Source of the DNA: a virus
Strand: one strand, 5' to 3'
DNA length: 20,048 nucleotides
IMG/VR virus record: IMGVR_UViG_3300027793_000345
Coordinates: 1-20,048 of that record
Part shown: piece after piece, positions 7,501 through 15,593 of the stretch
Layout: each line of letters opens with the position of its first letter
Position numbering within the stretch: the first letter of the stretch is position 1
Notes under the pieces: generated by a model
Databases searched by the model: none
The model's input: only the letters and a program-made list of their open reading frames with translations
Told to the model about the DNA's origin: nothing
Program-made: the position numbers and the translations under genes

Positions 7501-8751
7501 CGCAGCCTTTGACAGCTCTTCCGGTAGCTTTGGTAGCGTCGCGGTGTCAATGACAACCTTTTGGCGTGTAGCTGGCTGTGTTGGTGATTGCGATGTTGCT
7601 GTAGTCGTCGGGGCGGCAGCCGGTACGGTGGTAGGCTGCGAGGTCGATGTGGCCGCTGGTTGTGAATCCACTGCCGGTGCAACTACAACCGGACGCTCGG
7701 TGACAACACGCGGCTGGATGACGGGTGTTTCGTACACGCCGGTGAGTCCAACGACGGTTTCATCAAAGTCCTTTACAGCCTTCTCGCCTGTCACGCCGCC
7801 GTAGACCTTGAGGCCCTTGTCGGTGAGTGGCGTGCCAGCAGCCGTGGCAATGGCAACGTCAGCCCGTTGCACCATTCGCTGTCCGACCTCTTGCATAGCC
7901 GTGTCGATAGTGGTCGCGCGCGGCAAAGCAGCGAACGTGCCGGGAATGAGCGACGACAACGCGAACGACGCAAACACTGCGCCGTCTTCCGCGTCGCTAT
8001 CCATCGCAGTGAACGTACCGGCAGTGATGCCCGTGGCCGCACCGACAGTGCCGAAGCGACGCAGGCGGCTGGCATCGGCCAGAGCAGAAGCACTGCCGCC
8101 AAACACAAAGTCAGACGCGATGTTGCCAGCAATCTCGTAACCGCTGATGCGTGAGTCTTCGCTTGCACGCAGAGCCTCACCAGCGGCGGTGGGCACGGCG
8201 TTGATGAGTCCGGCGCGTGCGGCCATGCCCATACGTGAAGCAAAGAAGCCAGCACGACCAGCCGTGGCAGCAGTGCCGAATCCGCCCGTGGCAAGCATTG
8301 CCCCGATGCTCACGGGGTCGAGAATCTGTGCGCCGACGTTTGCGGCAGCACCGCCCCAACCAGCACCTTCCAGGCGACGACGGCGTTCCGTCTTTGCTCG
8401 CAGTTCCGATGTGAGCAACGCGAGTTCAAACTCACTGTTGGCGTTCGGCAGAGCATCCCAAAGGTCAGGGTCGATGCCCTGTGTAGATTGCTCCAGACGC
8501 TCGCGAGTCCACTGCAAAGGCTCGCCATTGGCAGTCGGGTCGAACATGCCATACGCGAACTTGCGAGCCTTGGCAGCAAGGGCACCTGTGGGGCCACTTT
8601 CCAGCAGCGCAGACGACAACACGTTGGTGTCGAACGCGGTCAGTAGCGACGCTACGCCGCCATCTTCCTGCGCGCCGACAGACTGAATCGACGTGATTGC
8701 TTGAGGCTGTGCTGTCGATTCAAACGGCTGGATGTTGGATATGCGGCTCAT
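4555..8751 (-). CDS. Giant internal virion protein, T7 gp16-like
   Basis: At 1398 aa it is near T7 gp16 (1318 aa), and it lies after gp14- and gp15-like genes, as in T7. Such proteins sit in the core inside the capsid and are ejected to form a channel across the cell envelope. N-terminal part (1-340): Ala/Gly-rich with hydrophobic stretches. Residues about 343-400 form a Thr/Pro/Ala/Gln-rich linker. About 404-487 is a compact module (with FASDIDRAGYILAQKNPSKR at 431-450) that I recall as recurring in large phage proteins. The rest is long and helical, with hydrophobic segments near 1241-1266. I do not see the lytic transglycosylase motif that T7 gp16 has at its N-terminus. It overlaps its neighbours by ATGA at both ends. 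Confidence 0.8.
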   Translation of the reverse strand: MSRISNIQPFESTAQPQAITSIQSVGAQEDGGVASLLTAFDTNVLSSALLESGPTGALAAKARKFAYGMFDPTANGEPLQWTRERLEQSTQGIDPDLWDALPNANSEFELALLTSELRAKTERRRRLEGAGWGGAAANVGAQILDPVSIGAMLATGGFGTAATAGRAGFFASRMGMAARAGLINAVPTAAGEALRASEDSRISGYEIAGNIASDFVFGGSASALADASRLRRFGTVGAATGITAGTFTAMDSDAEDGAVFASFALSSLIPGTFAALPRATTIDTAMQEVGQRMVQRADVAIATAAGTPLTDKGLKVYGGVTGEKAVKDFDETVVGLTGVYETPVIQPRVVTERPVVVAPAVDSQPAATSTSQPTTVPAAAPTTTATSQSPTQPATRQKVVIDTATLPKLPEELSKAAPRYSVGENKFTINFASDIDRAGYILAQKNPSKRDADYAKWLMEVTGADEQTVREHGIKVRDRIKAFAKKRKGGTSDKPVEIRFDPFVELRYGDKEATMPLPPKAFLDAATTQAMRPGSTSPGTAQQPGGNPLFANKDVNAGIYLHNITDSRISNIPLPAFMRAGPLKNVDLGAMRFSNAAMVGREDVAEVRLLGNMLNTDVVPKADGYAQYGAVSQVEDAVRAYTTPHEVTLTTKYDAYVKQANADGEKPVSFVQFGEAVVKEIRRFSRGAIDNSPKTKILREAAESVNKSYRDLLDYAVAHNVPRAKEVAEATKAKPYRVPRSYNRPIIDQDIVDFKARYGSEWRNRLEEAWTEAVYRDLDLTDAQKANPQRGRKLANLIAKRIIENGGTQNDLNNAIGGVGMSRDEFRRLVREVFPDATPEEVKSLAARVLADDEQAATTSLRTRAPLDETYVHTFADGTTYSIEDRLDNDPRRLFASEASNLIGAAAMAEVSRVWSARTGREGFGNLQEMVARINEVYAENGVRDSANVQRIEWAAKKMMGIPTMEAKSLSSRRAMALAQANINAQYMRLLSTPTMGAVNATDIIRATAEFGHTSILAQIPELVNMLNRAKKGDVEGLHLLAYLTQDLGIGTSAFNSGPIRQVADSNAKIDQLLAKLQDVSARGAQFGATFSAQRWTQDVGELVAGAGYIDATVKMAVNDKVPTAAQLRELGMDQAEWKRVSNQIKKHALRVDETGEAWYPNTQEWTDLEARVVYDQAIKRNVRRAMNITDPTSLPMWADTMWGRLLLQFRKFGLRAAETQLAFHADTMARGDAGLAFSRMAISSALGVMQAIIMGGFAVSTAALFGGDPNKVAEERFSTRNLALAGFGRATWSSLLPMGVDFAAASAGYKAPFSVNRVSGLGADNGAIAILTGNPTLDWAKNAIGTVEAFRTPFDSELDFTSQHVRTGINAAFVPNVFGVRDAMNYIAKDVLPERER

Positions 8752-11018
8752 GGAATCGTGAATGCACCGAAGTTCTGGCGAGCGTCGCGGATGGGTTGAA
8801 TGATGGGGCCGAAGATGCTTTCAAGGCTGTTGCGTGCGGTTTCGGGGTCAAAACCCTTGGTCAAATCGTTACCGCGAGCGTTGCGGCGTTGCTGTGATTC
8901 CCAGCCGTTAACACGCAGGTCGTAAGCAAACTTCTTGATCTGGTCGCGTGTCATGGGCGGCAAAGGTCCATTGCCAGTGTTGACGATGGCACCGATGTTC
9001 CGCATGTCGTGGAAGGTGAACGTGCCGTTGCGTGCGTTGTACTGAATCTCAATGTCGGATGCACTGGGTTCTTCGCCGTCAATGGCGTTCACACGGGCGT
9101 GGCTTGCGAGAATCTGGTTGACTTGTTCTTCCAGCACTTCGCCGATCTCATACCCGTACATCTCTTTTTGTGCATTGGGCACACGGACGTAGTTGCCGTG
9201 GTAGCGAACCGCATCTCGCTGAATGATTGCAGATGCACGCTTGATGGCTTCTTCCGAATTGCCCGTGCTACGCACAAACACGCGGGCGAGGGCAGTAATG
9301 TCCTGCCGCATCGTCTGGATGTTGTTGTCGAAGTTGCGACCGAACCACGGCGTTGCAATGCTGCCAGCCTGCTCGTCCAGCGTCTTGAGTTCGTCAGACG
9401 TGAGCGGGCGTGGGTTGCGGGTGAAGATGCGGTTGGCTTCCGTGACAGCACGCACGGGGTCGCGGCCAACGTCAGCTTGCATAAGCAGACTGGCCGTTTC
9501 CAGCAACGCAAGGCGGTCGTCACTCAAGCCCATCACGGTTGATGCCGACGTGCCGAGTGACTGGTACGTCGTCAGTGTTTCGGCAAACTGCCGCGCGACG
9601 GCTTGATAGTTGGGGTCGTCGGGAAACTCAAGGATGGCACGTTTGGCAAGTACAGACTCGGTGTTGCGGGCGATCTGGTAGACGGGGTAGCCGTTGGCAA
9701 CCGCGCGCTCGGCAGTCAGTTGCAGTGCTTCTGTGGTAGTGCGACCAGCCTGAATATACCCGGCAATCTCCTCGTTCTGGATCTGCTCCACAAGTTCCTG
9801 CGGTGTGGCTCGCACCTCAACCTCAACATCCTTGTCGCCGATGCGGACGGCGTTACGAAGGACACGGGCCTCGGTGTCGTAAGGCATGGCTGCCGATGCA
9901 TAGGCGGTGCGAGCGGCTGTCAGCATCTCGCCTTGCAGCGATTGCGTCATCACCTGCTTGGCTTGCAGTTCTGCCTTCGCCAGAGCAGACCGCTCTTGCT
10001 GTTCCACTTCCGTGTACAGGGCGTTGAGGCGAGTAGGTCGCACAAGTCCAGTGTCACGCACTGCGTCAAGCGATTCGCGGATAAACGACGTGGGGGCACC
10101 CTGCTGCACAAGCGAGTTGAAGTTCTCGACAATGGCACTCTCGTTGTCGTTGTTGATCTTCTCGCGGTTGGCCTGTGCAGTAGCAATCAGTGGCAGCAGG
10201 TCGTTCTTGTACTCGGCTGGTGCATGCTGGTAGAACTCGGTTACACGGGCAACGTCGCCAACCTCAGCAGCAGCTTTGGCAGGATTGATGTAAGCGCGCG
10301 TGAACAACTCTGCGTCCGTAGCAAACGGACCCTTCGAGCGAAGCAGCGAGATTGATTGCAATGCTTCTTGTGCCGAAACGTCGGGGTTGGTGTTGTAGAA
10401 ACCAATCTCATCCGCACTTCGCAGTTGGTCGTTCTTGCGAACTTCCGTCCGCTTGGGCGCAATCGCCGTTGCAAACTGCGGAACAAACTTGCGAACAAGC
10501 TGCGAGCGTACATTCTCGGGCACGCCCTCTGGGATGTAGCCGTTGACGATGGGAACAAGTTCTTGTTCAAGTTGCGCGTCGGGTACGTCCGACAGCAGGG
10601 CAGCCATCTGCTGCGTTGGCTGGGCGGCACCCGCCTGCTCTTGAAACAACTGCACTTGCACCGCAAGTGTCTGCTCGCCAGCACCAAGAAACTCCTTCTC
10701 GGCAAGTTCGCGAGCATCCTTCTGCGCCTTCTCGTAATCCTGCCGCTGCTGCTCATTGAAAGCCGCGATTTCCCTTGCCCGCTGACCCTCACGGAAGCGA
10801 CGCAACTCCGCATCGCGTCCAAGGTCGCTGACGATGCCAGCCGCACCCGAGATGATCTGTGCGAGGCTCTGCGTCACGGGTGACACCGAATCCACCGCGC
10901 CAACTGTGGGCATGGTCGAAATGGCGATGGCGTTTTGGAAGTCGCCCGGCGTGGGTGACGCGGCGCGGTTTTGCCGCACCGCTGTCATCGCACGCGGGTC
11001 TGAGGGAAGTTGGCTCAT
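8748..11018 (-). CDS. Internal virion protein, T7 gp15-like
   Basis: At 756 aa it nearly matches T7 gp15 (747 aa), and it has the same place between gp14- and gp16-like genes. In T7, gp15 joins gp14 and gp16 in the core stack and the ejected DNA channel. The sequence is soluble and mostly helical: a Ser/Ala/Pro-rich start (1-60), a highly charged coiled-coil-like stretch (69-110, with EGQRAREIAAFNEQQRQD), then Ala/Glu/Gln-rich helices and a mixed C-terminal part rich in Asn and Arg. No enzyme motif is seen. The start MSQLPSD at 11018 overlaps the previous stop by ATGA. Function is assigned from length, order and composition. Confidence 0.8.
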   Translation of the reverse strand: MSQLPSDPRAMTAVRQNRAASPTPGDFQNAIAISTMPTVGAVDSVSPVTQSLAQIISGAAGIVSDLGRDAELRRFREGQRAREIAAFNEQQRQDYEKAQKDARELAEKEFLGAGEQTLAVQVQLFQEQAGAAQPTQQMAALLSDVPDAQLEQELVPIVNGYIPEGVPENVRSQLVRKFVPQFATAIAPKRTEVRKNDQLRSADEIGFYNTNPDVSAQEALQSISLLRSKGPFATDAELFTRAYINPAKAAAEVGDVARVTEFYQHAPAEYKNDLLPLIATAQANREKINNDNESAIVENFNSLVQQGAPTSFIRESLDAVRDTGLVRPTRLNALYTEVEQQERSALAKAELQAKQVMTQSLQGEMLTAARTAYASAAMPYDTEARVLRNAVRIGDKDVEVEVRATPQELVEQIQNEEIAGYIQAGRTTTEALQLTAERAVANGYPVYQIARNTESVLAKRAILEFPDDPNYQAVARQFAETLTTYQSLGTSASTVMGLSDDRLALLETASLLMQADVGRDPVRAVTEANRIFTRNPRPLTSDELKTLDEQAGSIATPWFGRNFDNNIQTMRQDITALARVFVRSTGNSEEAIKRASAIIQRDAVRYHGNYVRVPNAQKEMYGYEIGEVLEEQVNQILASHARVNAIDGEEPSASDIEIQYNARNGTFTFHDMRNIGAIVNTGNGPLPPMTRDQIKKFAYDLRVNGWESQQRRNARGNDLTKGFDPETARNSLESIFGPIIQPIRDARQNFGAFTIP

Positions 11019-11581
11019 TGTGAGAGTTGGTCAATGCCGGTGCCAAGGGCACTACCGGCTTGGAAGCCTTGCAGCCCGCCCATGATGGCATCGAGCGGTC
11101 CGAACCGCTGCTGGCTGCGGAGTTGTGCAATCTGCTGGTCGAACTGCGCGCGACGGGTACGCAGGCGCGTGCGTTCGTTGATGTTGATGATTTGCTGGTC
11201 CGTCGATGCGTTGACGGCGTTGGTGATAAGCAGGTCGTCAATACTGCCACTGGACGGCAAGCCGCGTTCAGCTGCGGATGCCAGCGTGCCGCCAGCAATC
11301 GCACGGAAGCGTTTGGTGGCTTGCAGACGTTCCACGGTGGAAGCGTCCACGATACTTTGGTAGTCGATGCCTGCGGCGTTGGCGGCGTTGTTGGCGGTCG
11401 TGCGTAGGGCACGGTTGGTGCCGATTGCACCAAGCAGGGCAAGCCCCGCGCCAACACCTGCACCCACAGGACCAAGCGTGCTGGCAAGGCTACCAGATGC
11501 GGCAGCCGATGCCCCAAAGCCCATACTGGCCGATGCCGCCGACTGCCCGGCCATGATGCTCAGTGTCGAGAACTGGCTCAT
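11015..11581 (-). CDS. Internal virion protein, T7 gp14-like
   Basis: 188 aa, close to T7 gp14 (196 aa), in the position between gp12 and gp15. Residues about 9-57 are a small-residue hydrophobic stretch (Ala, Gly, Ser, Leu; GPVGAGVGAGLALLGAIG at its end) that could enter a membrane, as expected for the ejected protein that sits in the outer membrane. The rest is helical: DASTVERLQATKRFRAIAGG (78-97) and a charged segment INERTRLRTRRAQFDQQIAQL (about 133-153), typical for this family. It starts MSQF at 11581, overlapping the gp12-like stop by ATGA. No enzyme motif. Confidence 0.76.
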   Translation of the reverse strand: MSQFSTLSIMAGQSAASASMGFGASAAASGSLASTLGPVGAGVGAGLALLGAIGTNRALRTTANNAANAAGIDYQSIVDASTVERLQATKRFRAIAGGTLASAAERGLPSSGSIDDLLITNAVNASTDQQIININERTRLRTRRAQFDQQIAQLRSQQRFGPLDAIMGGLQGFQAGSALGTGIDQLSQ

Positions 11582-14484
11582 TGCGTGGCACTCCCGCGAA
11601 TACTGCTCGGCATGGTCGTGAACTCAACAGCCTGGATGCTGACGGGGTACGCACTGCCGCTGCTCAGGAACACCTTGCAGTCGCCAGCGGGACCGATCTG
11701 GTAGACTCGCCACGTCCGCTCCGTTGCGAGATACCCGCTCGGGTCAACGAACGATTGCGTCAACTCTCGGTTCACGTACTTGCGACGCACAGTGAAGTCG
11801 CCGTTACGACGGGTGCGGATGCCCATGCTGGCGATGACAGGCCGCGAAGTCAATGACGCAAGCCCGCCCGTGTAGCGCACGAACGGCTCACTCAGCGTGA
11901 TGTCAAGGTTGTACGAACGGCCAAGCATCAAAGCACTTGCCGAGTAGTTGCCAGCCGCACTGACAGTCGCACCACCACCACCGCTGGTCACGGCCAAAGC
12001 TGCGCCCGTTGACAGGATGACGGAATTGATGGTCGCGTCCGTGAAGGTTGTTCCATACTGATCTCCGAGCGTCCACGTCGTCGTGCCTGCCGAGAACGAT
12101 CCAAGCAGGGACACACGGCGGTCAAGTCGCACGGGCAACGCGGCGGCGGCAGACCCAAACTCTTGGGCAACCGCGTCGGGTTCGATGCGAAGCACTTCAA
12201 GGAAATACTGGCCGCTGGTGGCGGTGATAGCGAACGTCGTGGGGTTGCGAGTGACGCGCTCCACCAGCATCCAAACTTCGTTGCGAAGTGAGACTGCATC
12301 GCAGATGCGGTAGTTGAGGTTAAAGATGTACTTCGTCCACGCACTCTGAATGCGCTCGGTGCCTTGATAGCCAGAGCGATAGGCGTAGCACAGGTAAGCA
12401 TCACGCACAAACACGCCAAGCCAGCCTTCGCTGGGGATGGCGATGAGGCGGATGATGTCAGATTCGACAAGACTGGGGACATGGGCGGTGATGTCTTCGG
12501 CGTAGGACTGTGCGAATGTGTCGTCGTACACGTACTCGCGAACCTGTGCGGTCTGCCGCACGTTGGCAGCAGCACCGGCAAGGCGGTTGTTGGCGTAGTA
12601 CACACGCTCGTCCATTGCCACGGGGTCACACTTGACGGCAGAACCACGGGGGCCACGGGTGACGGTGGCTGCACTGGGCGTGAAAGCCTCGCCGCCAACC
12701 TCGTACACCTGCTCTGGGCTAGTAAGCACTAACAACTTCTCACGGTACGCAAAGAGCGAATAGACCGTGGGCAGTTGGTCGCCTGAAAGTTCGATGCTGA
12801 TGCGGTCGCTGTCAACAGTCTGGTCTTCTGCCACGCGGTAGAAGTTGAACAGGTTGCTGGTTTCGCTCGCCACCACCCATCGGCCCATGCCAAACACGAG
12901 GCGGTTCTTGTAGAGGGCAGCGTCACCAATGAACTCCCCATCCTTGAAGGGCTGGGGCACGTCGTTGGTTTCTTCGTCACCAGCTAGACGGTCATCCCAG
13001 TCGATCTGGTCGATGGTGAACGTCAGCGGGCTGGTGTTGGTCCGCACCATCGCCACGGGCATCTTGGCAGGATCGAGCGTGTAGCGAGGCTCTGCGGGGC
13101 CAGGGACGCGACGCCAGCGGTCAACCACGTCCACACGAACCGCACCACTACCACCGCCGCCAGCCGTGATGGTGTAATCACTGCTGCTGGCAGAGAACGG
13201 ACGGGTGTTCACTGTCAAGTCGCCAGAACTGCCAGCCACGCCCGCCGCTGTCGGGGGCAAGGGCGGGTAGATGATGGCATCGTTGCCCTTCCACGGGCCT
13301 GTAATCTGGAACGCACCGTTGGTGTAGAGACTGGGCACCCATGCGACAAGGACAGCGTTCTCGCCCAGCGAACGGAACTCCTGCTGGATGCGGGCGGCAA
13401 TGTCGCTCATGCTGTCGTATCCGCCGATCAACGCGGCAAAGCTCACGCTGATTTCGTATTCCTTGCCAGCACCGTTGATAACCACATCGCCCGTGGCCGC
13501 AAGCGCGCAAGAAGTGCCGGGGCGATAGGTGGGGCCAGTGGTTGCATCGACCACGGTGATTTGGTCGTTGCTGTCACGGCTCACGAGCGTCACAAAGCCT
13601 GTAGACGCGCCGCCGCCAAAGGTGACACCCGTTCCGCCCGTGATGCGGATGTGTTCGCCAGCCTCAAACGTGATACCTGTGAATCCACCCACCTTCGTCA
13701 GCGTCCACGTATCGCCGCTCACGTTGGCAGCGGTCACACCCGTGAGGCTCAGGGGCAAGCGACGGAACGCGATACGGAAGCTCTTGGGGTCACTGCCGCT
13801 GCTGTCCCAGTCGCCGTTGAGCTTCCACCAATCGGTGTAGGCGTACAACTGGGCCGAGTACGTCGGGTACGTGCGACCATCATCGCTGACGTACTGGTAG
13901 TAGCCCTTCACGAAGTCCACGCCGTCAGCCTTCGCGCGGTGGTACGTGTTCACCACAGGGGTCTGGGCGGTCATCGCGTCAGCGTCATCCCACGTCGCCG
14001 TCAGTGTGTAGTTGGTGAAGTTGAGCGTGCCGGTCGCCACCTTGGTGTTGATAACGAGCGTGGTGTCGTTGATAGTGACGAGCTTGATGTCCTCTGCGCC
14101 AGCACCGCCAGCGTTGAGGTAGGTCTGCACACCCGTGCCAAGCGTCACCGTGCCAGCCGTGCCGCTGCCACGCTTGAAGACGCGGATAGCGTTGTTCGCA
14201 CCGTTCTTGCCAATGAGGGCGATGTACCGCTCGTTGTCGTCGCGGTCGATGGCGTGCAGGCGGTAAGGGTCGCCAGCCGTCAGGGACAACACGCGGTCAA
14301 GCTCGCTTCCCACCCGCTTGGTCGCGCCGTCGAACGTAGAGAAGTCCACGTTGGCAGCGTCAGACACTTGGTTGGGGAAGCGAGCCATGCCAGGCTGCTG
14401 CGTGATGCCAGCATACAGGATGCTGCTGGGAATCGGTACAGCCTTGTTGTCGTCAGACAGGCCCGTGCGTTGGAATTGGCTCAT
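11578..14484 (-). CDS. Tail tubular protein B (nozzle), T7 gp12-like
   Basis: Forms the distal nozzle of the short tail that closes the DNA channel. The 968-aa, beta-rich protein carries family segments: a start with ILYAGITQQPGMARFPNQV (22-40, compare T7 'GVSQQ' with 'R.P.Q'), ADGVDFVKGYYQYVSDDGRT (187-204), the signature YKNRLVFGMGRWVVASETSN (525-544), DRISIELSGDQLPTVYSLFA (560-579) and LLVLTSPEQVYEVGG (584-598). T7 gp12 is 794 aa; the surplus sits mostly between about 245 and 460, where Gly/Thr/Ser-rich beta segments look inserted. It overlaps the preceding adaptor-like gene and the gp14-like gene by ATGA. A 410-aa frame on the other strand is a shadow. Confidence 0.93.
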   Translation of the reverse strand: MSQFQRTGLSDDNKAVPIPSSILYAGITQQPGMARFPNQVSDAANVDFSTFDGATKRVGSELDRVLSLTAGDPYRLHAIDRDDNERYIALIGKNGANNAIRVFKRGSGTAGTVTLGTGVQTYLNAGGAGAEDIKLVTINDTTLVINTKVATGTLNFTNYTLTATWDDADAMTAQTPVVNTYHRAKADGVDFVKGYYQYVSDDGRTYPTYSAQLYAYTDWWKLNGDWDSSGSDPKSFRIAFRRLPLSLTGVTAANVSGDTWTLTKVGGFTGITFEAGEHIRITGGTGVTFGGGASTGFVTLVSRDSNDQITVVDATTGPTYRPGTSCALAATGDVVINGAGKEYEISVSFAALIGGYDSMSDIAARIQQEFRSLGENAVLVAWVPSLYTNGAFQITGPWKGNDAIIYPPLPPTAAGVAGSSGDLTVNTRPFSASSSDYTITAGGGGSGAVRVDVVDRWRRVPGPAEPRYTLDPAKMPVAMVRTNTSPLTFTIDQIDWDDRLAGDEETNDVPQPFKDGEFIGDAALYKNRLVFGMGRWVVASETSNLFNFYRVAEDQTVDSDRISIELSGDQLPTVYSLFAYREKLLVLTSPEQVYEVGGEAFTPSAATVTRGPRGSAVKCDPVAMDERVYYANNRLAGAAANVRQTAQVREYVYDDTFAQSYAEDITAHVPSLVESDIIRLIAIPSEGWLGVFVRDAYLCYAYRSGYQGTERIQSAWTKYIFNLNYRICDAVSLRNEVWMLVERVTRNPTTFAITATSGQYFLEVLRIEPDAVAQEFGSAAAALPVRLDRRVSLLGSFSAGTTTWTLGDQYGTTFTDATINSVILSTGAALAVTSGGGGATVSAAGNYSASALMLGRSYNLDITLSEPFVRYTGGLASLTSRPVIASMGIRTRRNGDFTVRRKYVNRELTQSFVDPSGYLATERTWRVYQIGPAGDCKVFLSSGSAYPVSIQAVEFTTMPSSIRGSATQ

Positions 14485-15080
14485 TGCTGGGGTTGCTGCG
14501 GGATCATGGGTTCACGACGCGCGCGGGCTGCCGTGCGAGGCGTGACAGGCATGTTCATCATCTCTGCGCGGATGCGGTCGTTGTCACGCTGGCGGGCAAT
14601 GTCAGGGGCCATGATGCGGACGAAGCGGTCAACCGCAAACGCCAACACAAGGGCTTGCTCACTGCCGCTCAGTTCTTCAAACGGAGCCTCACGCCACACG
14701 TCCACGACATACGTGCCAGCGGCGAAGGTATCGCTGCCAGCCTCGTTGTCGTACAGGTGCATGTTGCCGCCAATGGGACGCACGCTGAGTTGACGGTTCT
14801 CGATGCCAGCCTTGCCAGCCACCTTGACCACACGTCCGCCAAGGTGAATCGTGCCGCCGCCAGTGTTGAACGACTGGTTGCGGTCGCAGCGCGTATCAAG
14901 TCCCTCATTACACACCTGACGGGTGAACAGGTCTAGGTAATACTCAGCCTGCCCTTCCGGTGACGAGCCATACGTCTTGCTGGGCCATGAGCCGCTGCTG
15001 TCGAGTGCCGACACACGCGGAATCAGAATTTCCGCGAGCAGCAAGTTCACGCCGTCAATGCGGGAGTGGTTTGATGACAT
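14481..15080 (-). CDS. Second gp11-like tail adaptor protein
   Basis: 199 aa, beginning MSSNHSRIDGVNLLLAEIL. Residues 95-157 resemble the gp11 (tail tubular protein A) core: RQLSVRPIGGNMHLYDNEAG followed by a beta strand TYVVDVWREAPFEELS and a long helix ALVLAFAVDRFVRIM. That matches the pattern 'LYD..., F.G.Y.VDV....PFEELP, helix' of the 207-aa protein encoded at 15974-16597 (NRLYDKDKNTYEFDGEVEVI). Both also share VSALD near the start and a following helix before a Trp/Asn-rich turn. The ring joining portal and nozzle is normally built from one protein; this copy may form a second ring or a modified adaptor (inference). The start has AAGGA eight bases upstream; its end overlaps the gp12-like gene by ATGA. 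Ends in Pro/Gln. Confidence 0.65.
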   Translation of the reverse strand: MSSNHSRIDGVNLLLAEILIPRVSALDSSGSWPSKTYGSSPEGQAEYYLDLFTRQVCNEGLDTRCDRNQSFNTGGGTIHLGGRVVKVAGKAGIENRQLSVRPIGGNMHLYDNEAGSDTFAAGTYVVDVWREAPFEELSGSEQALVLAFAVDRFVRIMAPDIARQRDNDRIRAEMMNMPVTPRTAARARREPMIPQQPQQ

Positions 15081-15089
15081 GGGGTGTCC

Positions 15090-15581
15090 TTACTGCGCGA
15101 TCTGGAACGTGATGGACGGCGTGACAGCCACGGTCGAGGCACTGACAGCCTCAAGCACAACCGACGCGCCGGGCGCGATGATGATGCCGGGTTCATTCAG
15201 GCCAGCCGACAGGTTCAGCTGACCCTCGGGGTAGTTGGTGGGGTACTGCTTCTCAATCAGCACGTCAGCCGCGACGGGGTTCGTGCCCCACGCGCCCGTG
15301 ACGGCGGTGATAGTGAAGTCGGCAGTCTCGGGTGCGTTGGGGTTGATCTTGCGGGGTGTGACCGTGATGGACGTACCACCGCTGCCAGCAGTGCCGGTCA
15401 GACGTGCGATGCGCCACTTGATCTCAGCGGTTGACGCTGCCGAGTGCGTGATGTCCACGTTGCGCAGGCAGAGTTCACGGTTGCTACCAGCCGTGATGAC
15501 CGCCATTGCCTTGACACCGCTGTTGACTGCGGACGTGTTGACAGCAGCGGTCGTTATAACCGCTGACCAATCGCTTGCCAT
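15090..15581 (-). CDS. Beta-rich probable structural protein (163 aa)
   Basis: No known family is recognised. It is rich in Thr, Ala, Ser, Val and Gly, and reads as a series of beta strands: NRELCLRNVDITHSA (34-48), AEIKWRIARLTGTAGSGGTSI (52-72), the long middle with KQYPTNYPEGQLNLSAGLNE (111-130) and a final PGASVVLEAVSASTVAV (137-153). It resembles the protein encoded at 19160-19801 in strand pattern. Placed between two gp11-like genes, it is probably a virion component such as a head or tail decoration or fibre base (inference). The start at 15581 has AGGAG six bases upstream. The 9-base gap after it holds the ribosome binding site of the adaptor-like gene. Confidence 0.65.
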   Translation of the reverse strand: MASDWSAVITTAAVNTSAVNSGVKAMAVITAGSNRELCLRNVDITHSAASTAEIKWRIARLTGTAGSGGTSITVTPRKINPNAPETADFTITAVTGAWGTNPVAADVLIEKQYPTNYPEGQLNLSAGLNEPGIIIAPGASVVLEAVSASTVAVTPSITFQIAQ

Positions 15582-15587
15582 GTGATG

Positions 15588-15592
15588 CTCCT
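15588..15592 (-). promoter_or_regulatory. Ribosome binding site AGGAG fixing the start at 15581
   Basis: On the minus strand AGGAG lies six bases before the ATG at 15581, just after the TAA stop of the proline-rich gene. It makes this the clear start of the 163-aa protein. Confidence 0.7.
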
Positions 15593-15593
15593 G

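Noticed and set aside
7552-7725. Thr/Pro/Ala/Gln-rich stretch in the gp16-like gene as a possible frameshift or gene fusion point
   Set aside because: The reading frame stays open and both sides have normal coding character; it reads as a linker, not a break.
13561-14793. 410-codon plus-strand frame opposite the nozzle and adaptor-like genes
   Set aside because: It is a mirror frame of confirmed coding sequence, crossing two real genes, with Arg/His/Val-rich composition typical of antisense translation.
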